A stretch of DNA of 64,000 bases from Neolewinella maritima (GTDB lineage Bacteria; Bacteroidota; Bacteroidia; Chitinophagales; Saprospiraceae). The translations under genes and the position numbers were made by a program. Below, one piece after another: positions 25,752 to 34,854 of the stretch. Each line of letters starts with the position of its first letter. The stretch's first letter is position 1. Where the stretch lies: contig NZ_CAKLPZ010000002.1 in NCBI RefSeq assembly GCF_923081025.1, positions 434,001 through 498,000 on the forward strand. The letters run 5' to 3'. A model generated the notes under the pieces. The model searched no databases. It was not told the origin of the DNA and saw only the letters and a list, made by a program, of their open reading frames with translations.

Positions 25752-26969
25752 ATGAACACTGCCCGCTTCAGCGCCCTCCACCTCAGCCACTTGGCCGATC
25801 AGGCAGAACGGTTCATGCTCATGAGCTATGAACGCTTACCCCGCGCGCTAGTATTGCACAACGACAGCTGGGCGCTGAGTTTAGCCGCCCATTCCCTTGA
25901 AATCGCGCTGCGCCGGCCGGGCGTCTCCCCGGATCTACCCCACCTGGCCCGTACTGTCGCCCTGCTGGAAGCCTGCCGCTACTGGGGCGAGGGCAGTGAG
26001 ATTCGCCCTTGGGACGAGGTGAATCAGGAGTTCCGCGAGTGGACCGGCCCGGACTACCTCAACCTCCAGCTCACCCTCGGTACCGTGCTTCCCCGCGGCA
26101 GCTCCTCCCTACGGGCCGAGGTGACCGACGTCCTCTACGACGCCCAGCTCGCCCAGCGACTGCTCAGCGGCTCCGAGGGCGCCGAACTCACCTGGCTGGA
26201 AAACCGCTACGCCCTCGACGCCGGCGAAGGCCCCCGGCGCAGCATGAACCGCACGGACTCCCTGGGCCATTACCTCAACGAGCTCCGGGAGGCCCGCTTC
26301 CGCAACGGAGAGCTCCGCCGCCGCTACCAGCACACCCACAGTGCCGTACTGCTAGACCTGCAAAAACTGGTCGACCGACTAGAAAAGAAGACCCCCCGCC
26401 CGGCCCTGCTGCCCGTACCCCTAGCCCCCGACGCCCCACAGAGCCTGGAGAAGCTAGAGCAAGGCCCCACCCGCCAGGCCGCCCAGACCTACTTCCGCAC
26501 CATCTTCCGCAACAACATCCAGCTCAAGCGGATGGCCGATCACAAGGCCGCCATCATGGTCAGCGTCAATGCCTTGCTCATCGGTGCACTGATCACCTTC
26601 GTCAGCTACCGCAACTGGGCACAGACGCGCCCCGAGATCCTGCTCCCCGTCGTCGTATTCATCACCTGTGCGCTGGCTAGCCTGGTCTACGCCATCATCT
26701 CCTCCCGCCCCCACGACCGCAAGGACGAAGAAGAGAACCTGGCCTTCTACGGCACCGTCAGCAAGCTGGGCCGCGCCGAGTTCACCCGCCGCATGGAAAC
26801 CACCCTCCTCGACCCCGATGCCCTCTACGGCAACCTCATCCAGGATCTCCACGGCTTCGGCCGCGCCATCGACCGCAAGTATCACCTCCTCAAGGTCTCC
26901 TACAACATCTTCCTCCTAGGATTAGCCATCAGCCTCCTACTCCTCATCATCGTCCTCTATCTTCTCTAG
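25752..26969 (+). CDS. Pycsar-system effector-like membrane protein (DUF5706) with degenerate HD domain
   Basis: Start ATG 25752, 405 residues. Residues 245-405 match the Pycsar transmembrane effector domain (PycTM, DUF5706). They include FRTIFRNNIQLKRMADHKAAI at 248-268, two helices at about 266-284 and 298-317, then YGNLIQDLHGFGRAIDRKYHL and a final helix at 383-405. In Pycsar anti-phage systems such effectors are opened by cCMP or cUMP and damage the membrane. Residues 1-215 align in layout with the HD domain often fused to this module, but the metal site is decayed. HN is kept at 36-37 and YDAQL at 129-133, while the HD doublet is replaced (LLEACRYWG at 71-79). No pyrimidine cyclase gene is present in the window. 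Confidence 0.82.
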   Translation: MNTARFSALHLSHLADQAERFMLMSYERLPRALVLHNDSWALSLAAHSLEIALRRPGVSPDLPHLARTVALLEACRYWGEGSEIRPWDEVNQEFREWTGPDYLNLQLTLGTVLPRGSSSLRAEVTDVLYDAQLAQRLLSGSEGAELTWLENRYALDAGEGPRRSMNRTDSLGHYLNELREARFRNGELRRRYQHTHSAVLLDLQKLVDRLEKKTPRPALLPVPLAPDAPQSLEKLEQGPTRQAAQTYFRTIFRNNIQLKRMADHKAAIMVSVNALLIGALITFVSYRNWAQTRPEILLPVVVFITCALASLVYAIISSRPHDRKDEEENLAFYGTVSKLGRAEFTRRMETTLLDPDALYGNLIQDLHGFGRAIDRKYHLLKVSYNIFLLGLAISLLLLIIVLYLL

Positions 26970-26984
26970 CCCCCGCCGCAGGCC

Positions 26985-27113
26985 GCCTATCTGCGCAGCC
27001 GTCTAACCCGCTGAAAGCGGTCTAACCAGCCGAAGGGGTCTAACCAGCCGAAGGCGTCTAACCCGCAAAGCGGTCTAACCAGCCGAAGGCGTCTACCCCG
27101 CGAAGCGGTCTAA
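26985..27113 (-). repeat. UUCG mini-hairpin array 3
   Basis: Seven or so units of the same family as arrays 1, 2 and 4, reading on the minus strand TTAGACCGCTTCGCGGGG, TAGACGCCTTCGGCTGG, TTAGACCGCTTTGCGGG and similar. Orientation follows the minus-strand gene that ends at 27114, not the plus-strand effector gene that converges on it. The first unit starts within three bases of the TAA stop. Confidence 0.85.
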
Positions 27114-27893
27114 TTAATCCTCCTTCTCTTCCTCCTCAGCCGCCAGCTGCGCCTCGCGCTCCTTCTGTTCCTCCTTGCGCTTACTGACCTTATTGAGCAG
27201 GATAGCCGCCTTGATCAGGAAATCGTCGTGGAACATCGTGTACTCGTTGAAGACCATCAGCAGGCGGGCCGCGTCGAAGGCCGCCGTGCCAGGTACGATC
27301 TGCCGGGCCGCGATGGGGTGCAACCAGTACTCCTGGTTGTTGGACCGCAGGTACGAGCGGTCGGTATTGAAGTTGACCACCTTGGCCAGCTTATTGAGGC
27401 TGAAGAGGTAGTCGGTCTCCCGGTTCAGGTCCTTCTGGATGTCGATGATATTGACCCAGTCGAAGCGGACGCCGCTGCGCTCGCACAGGAAGATGTCCCG
27501 GCGACCATCAAAGACGATCAGGTCCTGGAAGCGGTACTTATTCAGGTTCTTGTTGAGGAAGTTGCGAATGGCGTTCTTGGTCGAGCGCAGGTTGCGGAAG
27601 GCGAACTGCAGGTCGTTCTCGCTCAGCCGGAAGTCCTCGTGGTAGGGAAAGCGGCGGTTGGTGCGCATATTGAGCACTTCCCGGACGCGGCGAATGGTAT
27701 GGCCCAGTTCATCGGTCTCGGCGTATACATCTACGATATCGACGTTGGCCTGGTTGATCCAGCTCTCCAAAAAGATCTTGTTCGATCCCCGCTCGAACAC
27801 CAACAGGGCGATCTCGGAGATGGCGTAGAAGTTTGGATAACCACCGTATATGTTTCCGTATTTCAGTTCTAAAAAGGCGACGTTCTCGTTCAC
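27114..27893 (-). CDS. Conserved-looking protein of unknown function, weak DEDD-exonuclease-like pattern
   Basis: 259 residues from GTG 27893. It has a well-ordered N-terminal beta start (VAFLELKYGNIYGGYPNFYAI) and a middle with LIVFDGRRDIFLCE at 125-138. Later come PIAARQIVPGTAAFDAARLL at 193-212 and a charged C-terminal tail (KRKEEQKERE). Acidic residues E9, D129/D133 and D207 are placed roughly like motifs I-III of an RNase H-fold DEDD nuclease, but no standard signature is present. I cannot name the family. It stands alone and ends directly in hairpin array 3. Confidence 0.7.
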   Translation of the reverse strand: MNENVAFLELKYGNIYGGYPNFYAISEIALLVFERGSNKIFLESWINQANVDIVDVYAETDELGHTIRRVREVLNMRTNRRFPYHEDFRLSENDLQFAFRNLRSTKNAIRNFLNKNLNKYRFQDLIVFDGRRDIFLCERSGVRFDWVNIIDIQKDLNRETDYLFSLNKLAKVVNFNTDRSYLRSNNQEYWLHPIAARQIVPGTAAFDAARLLMVFNEYTMFHDDFLIKAAILLNKVSKRKEEQKEREAQLAAEEEEKED

Positions 27894-28047
27894 GGTCTAA
27901 GGTTTCAGTCAATAAGGGGATCCCGCTACACTAATAGGGCAAACTCAAGGTGATCCCAAAGATAAGGATTCTGTAGGGAGTAGCTACCTCCTACGTCGCC
28001 CAGCCGTCCAACGCCCTCATCGCCCCGTACCGTATGCTGTAAGGGTA

Positions 28048-29154
28048 CTAACTGGGCCACAGCCGCTCCACGAAGCGCCCGTCCGCATAGATGACCTCGC
28101 CATCGGCATACACCCTGCCCCCCGCGCGCATGTTGGCGATCATGTCCCAATGGACAGCACTCACGTTCTTCCCTCCCGCCTGAGCGTAACTCTGTCCCAC
28201 CGCCATATGCACCGTGCCCCCGATCTTCTCGTCGAAGAGGATATGCTTCGAAAAGCGGTCAATGTCGTAGTTGGTCCCGATGGCCGCCTCCCCGAACCGC
28301 CGCGTCCCGTCGATGGCGAAGGTCTCGTCCAGGATCGCCTGACCGGATTCCGCCCGCCACGTCTGTATCTCCCCGTCCTTCACCTCCAGGGTCACTCCCC
28401 GCACTTCCTGTCCGTTGCGGATGGCGGGATAGTCGAAGTAGATGGTCCCCTCCACCGAATGCTCTTCGGGACTGGTGTACACTTCCCCGCTCGGCATATT
28501 GGTCTGACCGTCGCTGTTGATCCAGGTGCGTCCCTTCGTGGTGAAGCTGATGTCACTGCGGTCGTTGGTGTAGCGGAAGGTGGTGCAGCTATTGAGGTGA
28601 TCCACCACGGCCTGCTGCCGCTTGCGTACCCCCAGCCAGGCGGCGCGGGGATCGTCCTGGTCCAGCTTACAGGCACGGAAGACGAAGTCGGTATACTCCT
28701 GCAGGCTCATGCCCGCCTCCGCTGCCAGGGCCTCGGTGGGGAAGATGCACATGCTGCGCTTCAGCCGCCGGTCGGCGGTGCGCGCAAAGTAGGTGTTGTG
28801 CAGCGACTGCATGGCCTCGCGCCGCGCCGCCTTAAGCTCCGCAGCGGGGCTCGGCTGCCGCAGATCGAAGGGTGCGGTAATGTTGATATAGGCCTCGAAC
28901 TCATTGATCGCCTTAGCGTACAGCGTGGGTACGTAGCCGAACTGGGCCGCACTGCCATGATCCCGCAGTGCTGCCGCCTGTCCGCGCATACCCAGGGCAA
29001 ATTCACAGTGTCCGCCGGCCTTGATCGCCTCCCGGTACACCTCCGTCACCAGCGGCTCGGCCAGCGTAGTGGAGGCCACGAACAGCCGTTCTCCGGGCTG
29101 CAGGCTCACGCAGTAATTGACGAGAAGATGGGCGTAGCGGGTGTAGTCGGTCAT
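28048..29154 (-). CDS. Aminopeptidase, M29 family
   Basis: Start ATG 29154 (MTDYTRYAHLL), 368 residues. The pattern is that of thermophilic-type M29 metallo-aminopeptidases (AmpS/AmpT). Metal-binding Glu lies in PSGEVYTSPEEHSVEG, with a second region NYDIDRFSKHILFDEKIGGTVHMAVG and a C-terminal AVHWDMI with His and Asp ligands. These cytosolic dimers remove N-terminal residues from peptides with a two-metal centre. Length is slightly below the usual 400-410. About 150 bases downstream up to the next gene hold nothing recognisable. Confidence 0.92.
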   Translation of the reverse strand: MTDYTRYAHLLVNYCVSLQPGERLFVASTTLAEPLVTEVYREAIKAGGHCEFALGMRGQAAALRDHGSAAQFGYVPTLYAKAINEFEAYINITAPFDLRQPSPAAELKAARREAMQSLHNTYFARTADRRLKRSMCIFPTEALAAEAGMSLQEYTDFVFRACKLDQDDPRAAWLGVRKRQQAVVDHLNSCTTFRYTNDRSDISFTTKGRTWINSDGQTNMPSGEVYTSPEEHSVEGTIYFDYPAIRNGQEVRGVTLEVKDGEIQTWRAESGQAILDETFAIDGTRRFGEAAIGTNYDIDRFSKHILFDEKIGGTVHMAVGQSYAQAGGKNVSAVHWDMIANMRAGGRVYADGEVIYADGRFVERLWPS

Positions 29155-29201
29155 GGGGCGTAGAATATACACCTAGAAGCCCCCTACCCCCACGAAGTTC
29201 A

Positions 29202-29280
29202 ACCCCCTACCCGCGCAGCGGTCTACCGAGCCGAAGGCGATCTAACCCACGCAGCGGTCTAATGAGCCGCAGGCGATCCC
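29202..29280 (-). repeat. UUCG mini-hairpin array 4 (short)
   Basis: Four units read on the minus strand (ATCGCCTGCGGCTCATTAGA, CCGCTGCGTGGG, TTAGATCGCCTTCGGCTCGG, TAGACCGCTGCGCGGG). They begin four bases downstream of the hflX stop and face in the hflX direction. This array lies upstream of nothing on the same strand, since the next minus gene upstream is the aminopeptidase's downstream neighbour hflX itself. Confidence 0.75.
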
Positions 29281-29283
29281 CCC

Positions 29284-30495
29284 TTACCACTGTTTAGCCA
29301 CATAAGGATACGTCTGCTGATACTCTACGCGCACCAGCTCCGTGAGCCGGTAGCGGAGCTTATCTACGTTCTCCTTCGTGTGGGCACTCACCAGCAGGGC
29401 TTCCTGACCGAACTCCGCCTGCAGGCCGTTGACCAGGTCGCTCTCTACTTCGTCGCGGCCTTCCTCATCCAGGTACATGTCGTAGTTGCGCTCGCGGAAC
29501 AGGTCGATCTTGTTAAAGACCAGGAGCGTGGGCTTCTCCTCGCAGTTCATCTCCTTGAGCAGGGTCTGTACAGTACGGATCTGATCGCCGTACTGCGGGT
29601 GGGCTACGTCCACGACGTGCAGCAGCAGATCGCTCTCCCGCACCTCGTCCAGGGTGGAGCGGAACGACTCGATGAGGTGGTGCGGCAGTTTGCGGATAAA
29701 GCCGACCGTATCCGTGAGCAGGAAGGGCACGCCCTCGTAGGCAACCTTGCGCACCGTCGTATCCAGGGTGGCGAAGAGCTTATCCTCGGCGAATACGTCG
29801 CTCTTCGTGAGCAGGTTCATCAGGGTAGACTTGCCCACGTTGGTGTAGCCCACCAGGGCCACGCGCACCATGGTATCGCGCCCCTTGCGGCGGGTTTCGG
29901 CCTGCTTGTCGATCTTCTCGAGGTCTTTTTTGAGCTTGCTGATCTTATCGCGCACGATCCGGCGGTCCGTCTCGATCTCCGTTTCACCGGGGCCCCGCAT
30001 GCCGATACCACCGCGCTGCCGCTCCAGGTGCGTCCACAGTCCGCGCAGGCGGGGCAGGAGGTACTGCATCTGGGCCAGCTCCACCTGCGTTTTGGCCTGG
30101 GCGGTCTGGGCGCGGCGGGCAAAGATGTCGAGGATGAGGGTGGAGCGGTCGATGATCTTGACCTTCATTTCTTCCTCCAGAATATTGACCTGCTTACCGC
30201 TGAGGTCGTCGTCGAAGATAACCATGGAGATCTCTTCGTGCTGGTCTACGTAGTTGGCGATCTCCCTGGCCTTGCCGCTGCCCACGAAGGTGCGGTTGTC
30301 GGGGTGATCGAGCTTCTGCACGAAGCGTTTGACGGTCTTCGCACCTGCGGTCTCCGCCAAAAACTCCAGTTCGTCGAGGTGCTCGGCGACCAGTTCTTCC
30401 GTCTCATTGCGGAGCACTACGCCCACCACGACGGCATATTCTGTCTTCACCTCCAGGCCGGAACTCTTCTGTCCGACGGTCCATTCATTTGCCAT
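29284..30495 (-). CDS. hflX: GTPase HflX
   Basis: 403 residues with the N-terminal HflX domain (FVGSGKAREIANYV, DDDLSGKQVNILEE, DRSTLILDIFARRAQT) and the glycine-rich GGIGMRGPGETEIE linker. The G domain has G1 GYTNVGKS, G3 DTVGFI and G4 NKID. HflX splits stalled ribosomes under heat or antibiotic stress. All key residues are present and length is normal. It is monocistronic, ending four bases before hairpin array 4. Confidence 0.96.
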   Translation of the reverse strand: MANEWTVGQKSSGLEVKTEYAVVVGVVLRNETEELVAEHLDELEFLAETAGAKTVKRFVQKLDHPDNRTFVGSGKAREIANYVDQHEEISMVIFDDDLSGKQVNILEEEMKVKIIDRSTLILDIFARRAQTAQAKTQVELAQMQYLLPRLRGLWTHLERQRGGIGMRGPGETEIETDRRIVRDKISKLKKDLEKIDKQAETRRKGRDTMVRVALVGYTNVGKSTLMNLLTKSDVFAEDKLFATLDTTVRKVAYEGVPFLLTDTVGFIRKLPHHLIESFRSTLDEVRESDLLLHVVDVAHPQYGDQIRTVQTLLKEMNCEEKPTLLVFNKIDLFRERNYDMYLDEEGRDEVESDLVNGLQAEFGQEALLVSAHTKENVDKLRYRLTELVRVEYQQTYPYVAKQW

Positions 30496-30630
30496 ATTCC
30501 AAGCTAACCGCCCAGGGTGGCGGGAAGTTGCCAGGGCGGGCGCGGACGCAGGTGCCGGGCGGGAACGTTAAAGGCGGGCCCTGCTGAAATTTAGCGACTG
30601 GCGGATGGATTATCCCTACAAACCTGCCGT

Positions 30631-32496
30631 ATGCGTACACCCCTTACCCTACGTGGCGCTACCGTGCGCTCCCTCATTGCCCTGTTTGCCGTGCTGCTGC
30701 TGCCCGGCACCTGCCTACGGGCCCAAACCATCTTTCAGGACGACTTCGATCGCGTGCAACTCGGCACGTCCTGGAACGCCAACGGCGGCTGGACCATCCG
30801 TAACGGACAGGCCTACAACGGGCCGGACAATAACTGGACCTCCCTGACCACCGCCCGATCCTTCGCGGCCACCACCTACGTGCTGGAGACCGAAGTGACC
30901 AATCTGGTAGACGGCTACCAGCGGGCGTATTACCTGCTGTTCGGACAGCAACACGAGAGCGGCGAACCGGGCTACGTGGTGCGCTACGACCCCCTCGGCG
31001 CGGGCAGCCTGATCCTCGGCGAGGCACATACGAACTACCTCTACCCCCGTATACTGGACCGACAGATCATCACACTGGACCCCACGCAAAGCCACCGGAT
31101 CCGCGTAGCGAAGTACACGAACGGCCTGGTCCAGGTGTACGTGGGCGATGCGGACGGCTTCCCCGACCTGCCTACCCTGGAGGCCGTCACCGACCGGTAC
31201 CCCGCCCTGGGCAAGGTGAGCTGGCTGGCCTATACCCAGTCGGCCGGCAAGGCGTTCTACGTAGAGTACCTGCGGGCCGATGTGCCAGTGACCCAGAAGA
31301 CCGAGCCCGAAAAGCCCGCCGCTGACGGGCTGATCACCGCCCTGGTGGCAGATAGCGAGCGGACCTACGAGATCGGCCGACTCACTGCCGGTGAGCCGCT
31401 GTATACCGACCGCACCTATACCCTGACCAGCGTACCGGACTTTCTGGAGAATGCCCGCTTTATCCGCACGGCTAATGACGACAAGCGGCGCACTTCCACC
31501 GACTTCCTGACCGCCTACCTGAGCAAGCGCGCGGTGGCCTACGTAGCCTTCGATCCCCGGGCCGGTACGCTGCCCGACTGGCTGAGTGACTGGACCAAGA
31601 TCGACGAGGTCATCGGCAGTACTGACCCCGGCTCCGACTACTTCGAGCTGTACACCAAGCTGGTGCCCTACGCCGCGTTTTCTCCTACCCCTTACGTGCT
31701 CCGGCTGGGGGCCAATCTAGCCGCACCGGCGGCGGGGGCCAACATGAACTACCTCGTAGCCCTGGTGCCCATCGCATCCAGTTTCCGCTACGAGGCCGAG
31801 GATGCCCTGCTGAGCGGGCCCCGTCCGGCGATCGACCACCGCGGCTTCAGCGGAAGCGGCTTTGCGGACTACATCGCCGCGACCGAAGATTACATCGAGT
31901 GGACGGTCGACGTACCGGCTACCAGTCCGTATAATTTACTGATGCGCTATGCCAACGGCAGCAGCGCGGGCCGCAGCCTGCAGCTTTCGGTGGACGGCAA
32001 AGCGGTGAGCCTGGAATCCTTCCGGCCTACGGGGAGCTGGAAGAATTGGTCTTCCCGTAGCATGGGTCCGTCCGTCCTGCTCTCCGCGGGTACCCACCGT
32101 ATTCGTCTGACGGCTATGGGAGATAGTGGTCCGAACGTAGACTACCTGCAGCTCTCCCCGACTTCGGTCTACACACCCCCCGCTAGCGGACTGGCGCAGA
32201 CGGTGCTACCTCCGCAGGCATTTCTGGACCGCGACGTGGCTCCGGTAGCCTCACTCAGCGTGTTTCCTAACCCTGCGGTGCATGCGCTTACCTTTCGGTG
32301 GGAGGAAGCGGGGGCCGGTCAGGCAGAACTGCGCATCGTAGATGCACGGGGCCGGGAGGTACACCGCCAGCGCCTCGAAGCACGGGCCGGAGCGCAGCTA
32401 CGCATTGCGGTAGATCACTGGCCGGTGGGTACCTACGCCTACCAGCTGGTCAGCGGAGCGCAGCTACTGACGGGGCAATTCGTAAAGGCACAGTAG
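30631..32496 (+). CDS. Secreted T9SS protein with LamG-like and CBM6/35-like domains
   Basis: 621 residues. A long signal peptide ends near residue 32 (LLLPGTCLRAQ). Residues 33-230 look like a concanavalin/LamG-type beta sandwich (IFQDDFDRVQLGTSW, VLETEVTNL). Residues about 385-515 match a CBM6/35 module (YEAEDALLSG, HRGFSGSGFADYI, GPNVDYLQLSP). The last 80 residues are a T9SS type A sorting domain (VFPNPAVHALTFRW, WPVGTYAYQLVSG), so the protein should be exported and anchored by the type IX system. It converges on a GH3 beta-glucosidase, suggesting glycan binding, though no catalytic site is visible here. Confidence 0.8.
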   Translation: MRTPLTLRGATVRSLIALFAVLLLPGTCLRAQTIFQDDFDRVQLGTSWNANGGWTIRNGQAYNGPDNNWTSLTTARSFAATTYVLETEVTNLVDGYQRAYYLLFGQQHESGEPGYVVRYDPLGAGSLILGEAHTNYLYPRILDRQIITLDPTQSHRIRVAKYTNGLVQVYVGDADGFPDLPTLEAVTDRYPALGKVSWLAYTQSAGKAFYVEYLRADVPVTQKTEPEKPAADGLITALVADSERTYEIGRLTAGEPLYTDRTYTLTSVPDFLENARFIRTANDDKRRTSTDFLTAYLSKRAVAYVAFDPRAGTLPDWLSDWTKIDEVIGSTDPGSDYFELYTKLVPYAAFSPTPYVLRLGANLAAPAAGANMNYLVALVPIASSFRYEAEDALLSGPRPAIDHRGFSGSGFADYIAATEDYIEWTVDVPATSPYNLLMRYANGSSAGRSLQLSVDGKAVSLESFRPTGSWKNWSSRSMGPSVLLSAGTHRIRLTAMGDSGPNVDYLQLSPTSVYTPPASGLAQTVLPPQAFLDRDVAPVASLSVFPNPAVHALTFRWEEAGAGQAELRIVDARGREVHRQRLEARAGAQLRIAVDHWPVGTYAYQLVSGAQLLTGQFVKAQ

Positions 32497-32526
32497 GACG
32501 TTCCCCGCGAGCTACACATCGGATCG

Positions 32527-34797
32527 CTATTCCACCAATTGGAAGGATAGCCGGTACCGCTCGTCGTGCGCATCCTCGCCCACAAAGACCTCGAACGCGC
32601 CCGGCTCGGCGACGAAGTCCAGCGCGCTGTTGTAGAACTTGAGGTCGTCGGGGCTAAGCACGAACTCCACCCGCCGGCTTTCGCCCGCCGTGAGGCCGAT
32701 CTTCTGGAAGCCCTTCAGGGTCTTGTCCGGCGGAGTGACGCTGCGGACCACGTCGCGCAGGTAGAGCTGCACGACATCCTCCCCGGGCACGTCGCCCGTA
32801 TTGGTGACCTCGATACTGATGCGCACCGAATCACCGGCCGCCACCTGCTCGCTTTCGATCTGTGGGTTGCTGTAGGTGAAGGTGGTGTAGCTGAGTCCGT
32901 AGCCGAAGGGCAGCAGCGGGGTATTGGGTGCGTCCAGGTAATTGGACACGAACTTCTGGAACGGGGCACCCTTAGTCGGTGCCGGCCGGCCGGTGCGTTT
33001 CATGGCGTGGTAGACGGGGATCTGTCCGACGTTGCGCGGCCAGCTGGCGGTCAGGTGACCGGCGGGATTGTAGTTGCCGTACAGCACGTCGACCACTCCG
33101 GGGCCGGCCTCCACGCCGGGGTGCCAGACCTGTAAAATACTGACGGGCAGCGCCAGCTCTTCGGAGATATCCAGGGGGCGGCCGCTCATCAGGACGAGCA
33201 CGACGGGCTTACCCGTTTCGACCAGGGCGCGGATGAGTTTTTTCTGACTGGCCGGGATCTGAATATCGGTGCGGCTACCGGCCTCACCGGTAAACTCGCT
33301 AGCCTCACCCACTACGGCGACCACCACATCTGCGGCACGGGCGGCGGTCAGGGCTTCCTCTAGTAGTACGTCCGGACTCCGCTCGTCGATCACCACCCGC
33401 GGGCCGAACACGTTCGCGTTCTTGGCCAGGGTAGTATCGTCGGTAATGTTGGCACCGGCCGCGTAAGTGTAGGCGACGTCCGGCACGACGCTATCGAAGC
33501 CCGTGCGGATGGTGCGGGCCTCGGTCAGCTCGCCGGTCGGTGCCCAGGTGCCGAGCATATTGTTCTGGCTATCGGCGAGGGGGCCGATCAGCGCGATGCG
33601 GGTTTCTTGTTGCAGGGGTAGGGTAGCGTTCTCGTTTTTGAGCAGCACACTGGCACGGGAGGCTGCGGCGCGGGCCAGGGCGCGGTTGTCCGCGGTCAGG
33701 ATATCGCGGGCGGGCCGCAGCGTATCCAGGTAGCGGTAGGGGTCTTCGAAGAGGCCCAGCTTGTACTTGGCTTCCAGGATGCGGCGGCAGGCGGTAGTGA
33801 TCTGCTCCTCGGTCACCTTGCCCTCCTCCAGGGAAGCGGGTAGGGTAGTGAGAAAGCCTTCACCGACCATGTCCATGTCCATGCCGGCGTCGAGGGCCAG
33901 GGCGGAAACGGCCTGCAGGTCGCCCAGTCCGTGATTGCTCATCTCGTTGATCGAGGTGTAATCGGAGACGACGAAGCCCTCGAAGCCCCAGGCGTCGCGG
34001 AGCAGCTCGGTCAGCAGCCACTTGTTGCCCGAGGCGGGTATACCCTCTACGTCGTTGAAGGAGGTCATGACGCTGGCTACCCCAGCATCCACGGCCGCCT
34101 GGTAGGGGGGCAGGTACTGATTGTACATCTTGAGGCGGCTCATATCTACGGAGGCGTAGTCGCGTCCGCCCTCGGCGGCTCCGTACAGCGCCAGGTGCTT
34201 GACGGTGGCCAGCATGGTCGTATCGGCTCCTAGGTCACTACCCTGATAACCGCGCACCATAGCCTGTGCTACGGCCGAGCCCAGGTAGGGGTCTTCTCCG
34301 GCTCCTTCGGCGATACGTCCCCAGCGGGGGTCACGGGCGATATCGACCATGGGGGAGAAGTTCCAGTTGATGCCATCGGCCGTGGCCTCCCGGGCGGCTA
34401 CCTGGGCGGTGCGCTCGATGAGCTGCATGTCCCAGCTACTGGCCAGTCCCAGGGGCAGGGGGAAGGTGGTCTTGTAGCCGTGGATGATATCCGCTCCGAT
34501 GAAGAGCGGGATACCCAGGCGGGATTCATTGATAGCGAAATTCTGAGCGGTGCGGATGCGGTCGGGACCGGCCAGGCCGAACAGTCCGCCCACCTCGCCG
34601 GCGCGGATCTTGGTCTCCACGTCATCGCTCACTACGGCGCCGGTAGTGGCTCCGCCGCCCGGAGTGAGCAGGTTGAGCTGACCGATCTTTTCGGCGATGG
34701 TCATGCGCGCCAGCAGGGCCTCCACTTCGGGAATGGGCTGCTGGGCGGCGAGCACGCTGGTGAAGGAAATCAGAACGGCGAGTAGAAGGTAGTGCAT
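32527..34797 (-). CDS. bglX: Glycoside hydrolase family 3 beta-glucosidase (BglX-like)
   Basis: 756 residues with a signal peptide (LLLAVLISFTSVLAAQ). The GH3 N-terminal barrel includes PLFIGADIIHGYKTTFP, WNFSPMVDIARDPRWGR and the nucleophile D279 in VVSDYTS. The (alpha/beta)6 domain holds the acid/base region near GEASEFTGEAGSRTD, followed by a C-terminal FnIII-like domain (GEDVVQLYLRDV). It releases glucose or xylose from beta-linked oligosaccharides in the periplasm. Architecture and length equal E. coli BglX. It is convergent with the CBM/T9SS protein. Confidence 0.95.
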   Translation of the reverse strand: MHYLLLAVLISFTSVLAAQQPIPEVEALLARMTIAEKIGQLNLLTPGGGATTGAVVSDDVETKIRAGEVGGLFGLAGPDRIRTAQNFAINESRLGIPLFIGADIIHGYKTTFPLPLGLASSWDMQLIERTAQVAAREATADGINWNFSPMVDIARDPRWGRIAEGAGEDPYLGSAVAQAMVRGYQGSDLGADTTMLATVKHLALYGAAEGGRDYASVDMSRLKMYNQYLPPYQAAVDAGVASVMTSFNDVEGIPASGNKWLLTELLRDAWGFEGFVVSDYTSINEMSNHGLGDLQAVSALALDAGMDMDMVGEGFLTTLPASLEEGKVTEEQITTACRRILEAKYKLGLFEDPYRYLDTLRPARDILTADNRALARAAASRASVLLKNENATLPLQQETRIALIGPLADSQNNMLGTWAPTGELTEARTIRTGFDSVVPDVAYTYAAGANITDDTTLAKNANVFGPRVVIDERSPDVLLEEALTAARAADVVVAVVGEASEFTGEAGSRTDIQIPASQKKLIRALVETGKPVVLVLMSGRPLDISEELALPVSILQVWHPGVEAGPGVVDVLYGNYNPAGHLTASWPRNVGQIPVYHAMKRTGRPAPTKGAPFQKFVSNYLDAPNTPLLPFGYGLSYTTFTYSNPQIESEQVAAGDSVRISIEVTNTGDVPGEDVVQLYLRDVVRSVTPPDKTLKGFQKIGLTAGESRRVEFVLSPDDLKFYNSALDFVAEPGAFEVFVGEDAHDERYRLSFQLVE

Positions 34798-34854
34798 AGA
34801 TAGAAGGCGCTGACAGCAGCGTGAGGGGTAGGGGCTGCTGAATGGGACCGAAAG

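Noticed and set aside
29380-30507. 375-residue plus-strand frame antisense to hflX
   Set aside because: Shadow of hflX; low-complexity L/V/H composition typical of antisense frames in GC-rich genes.
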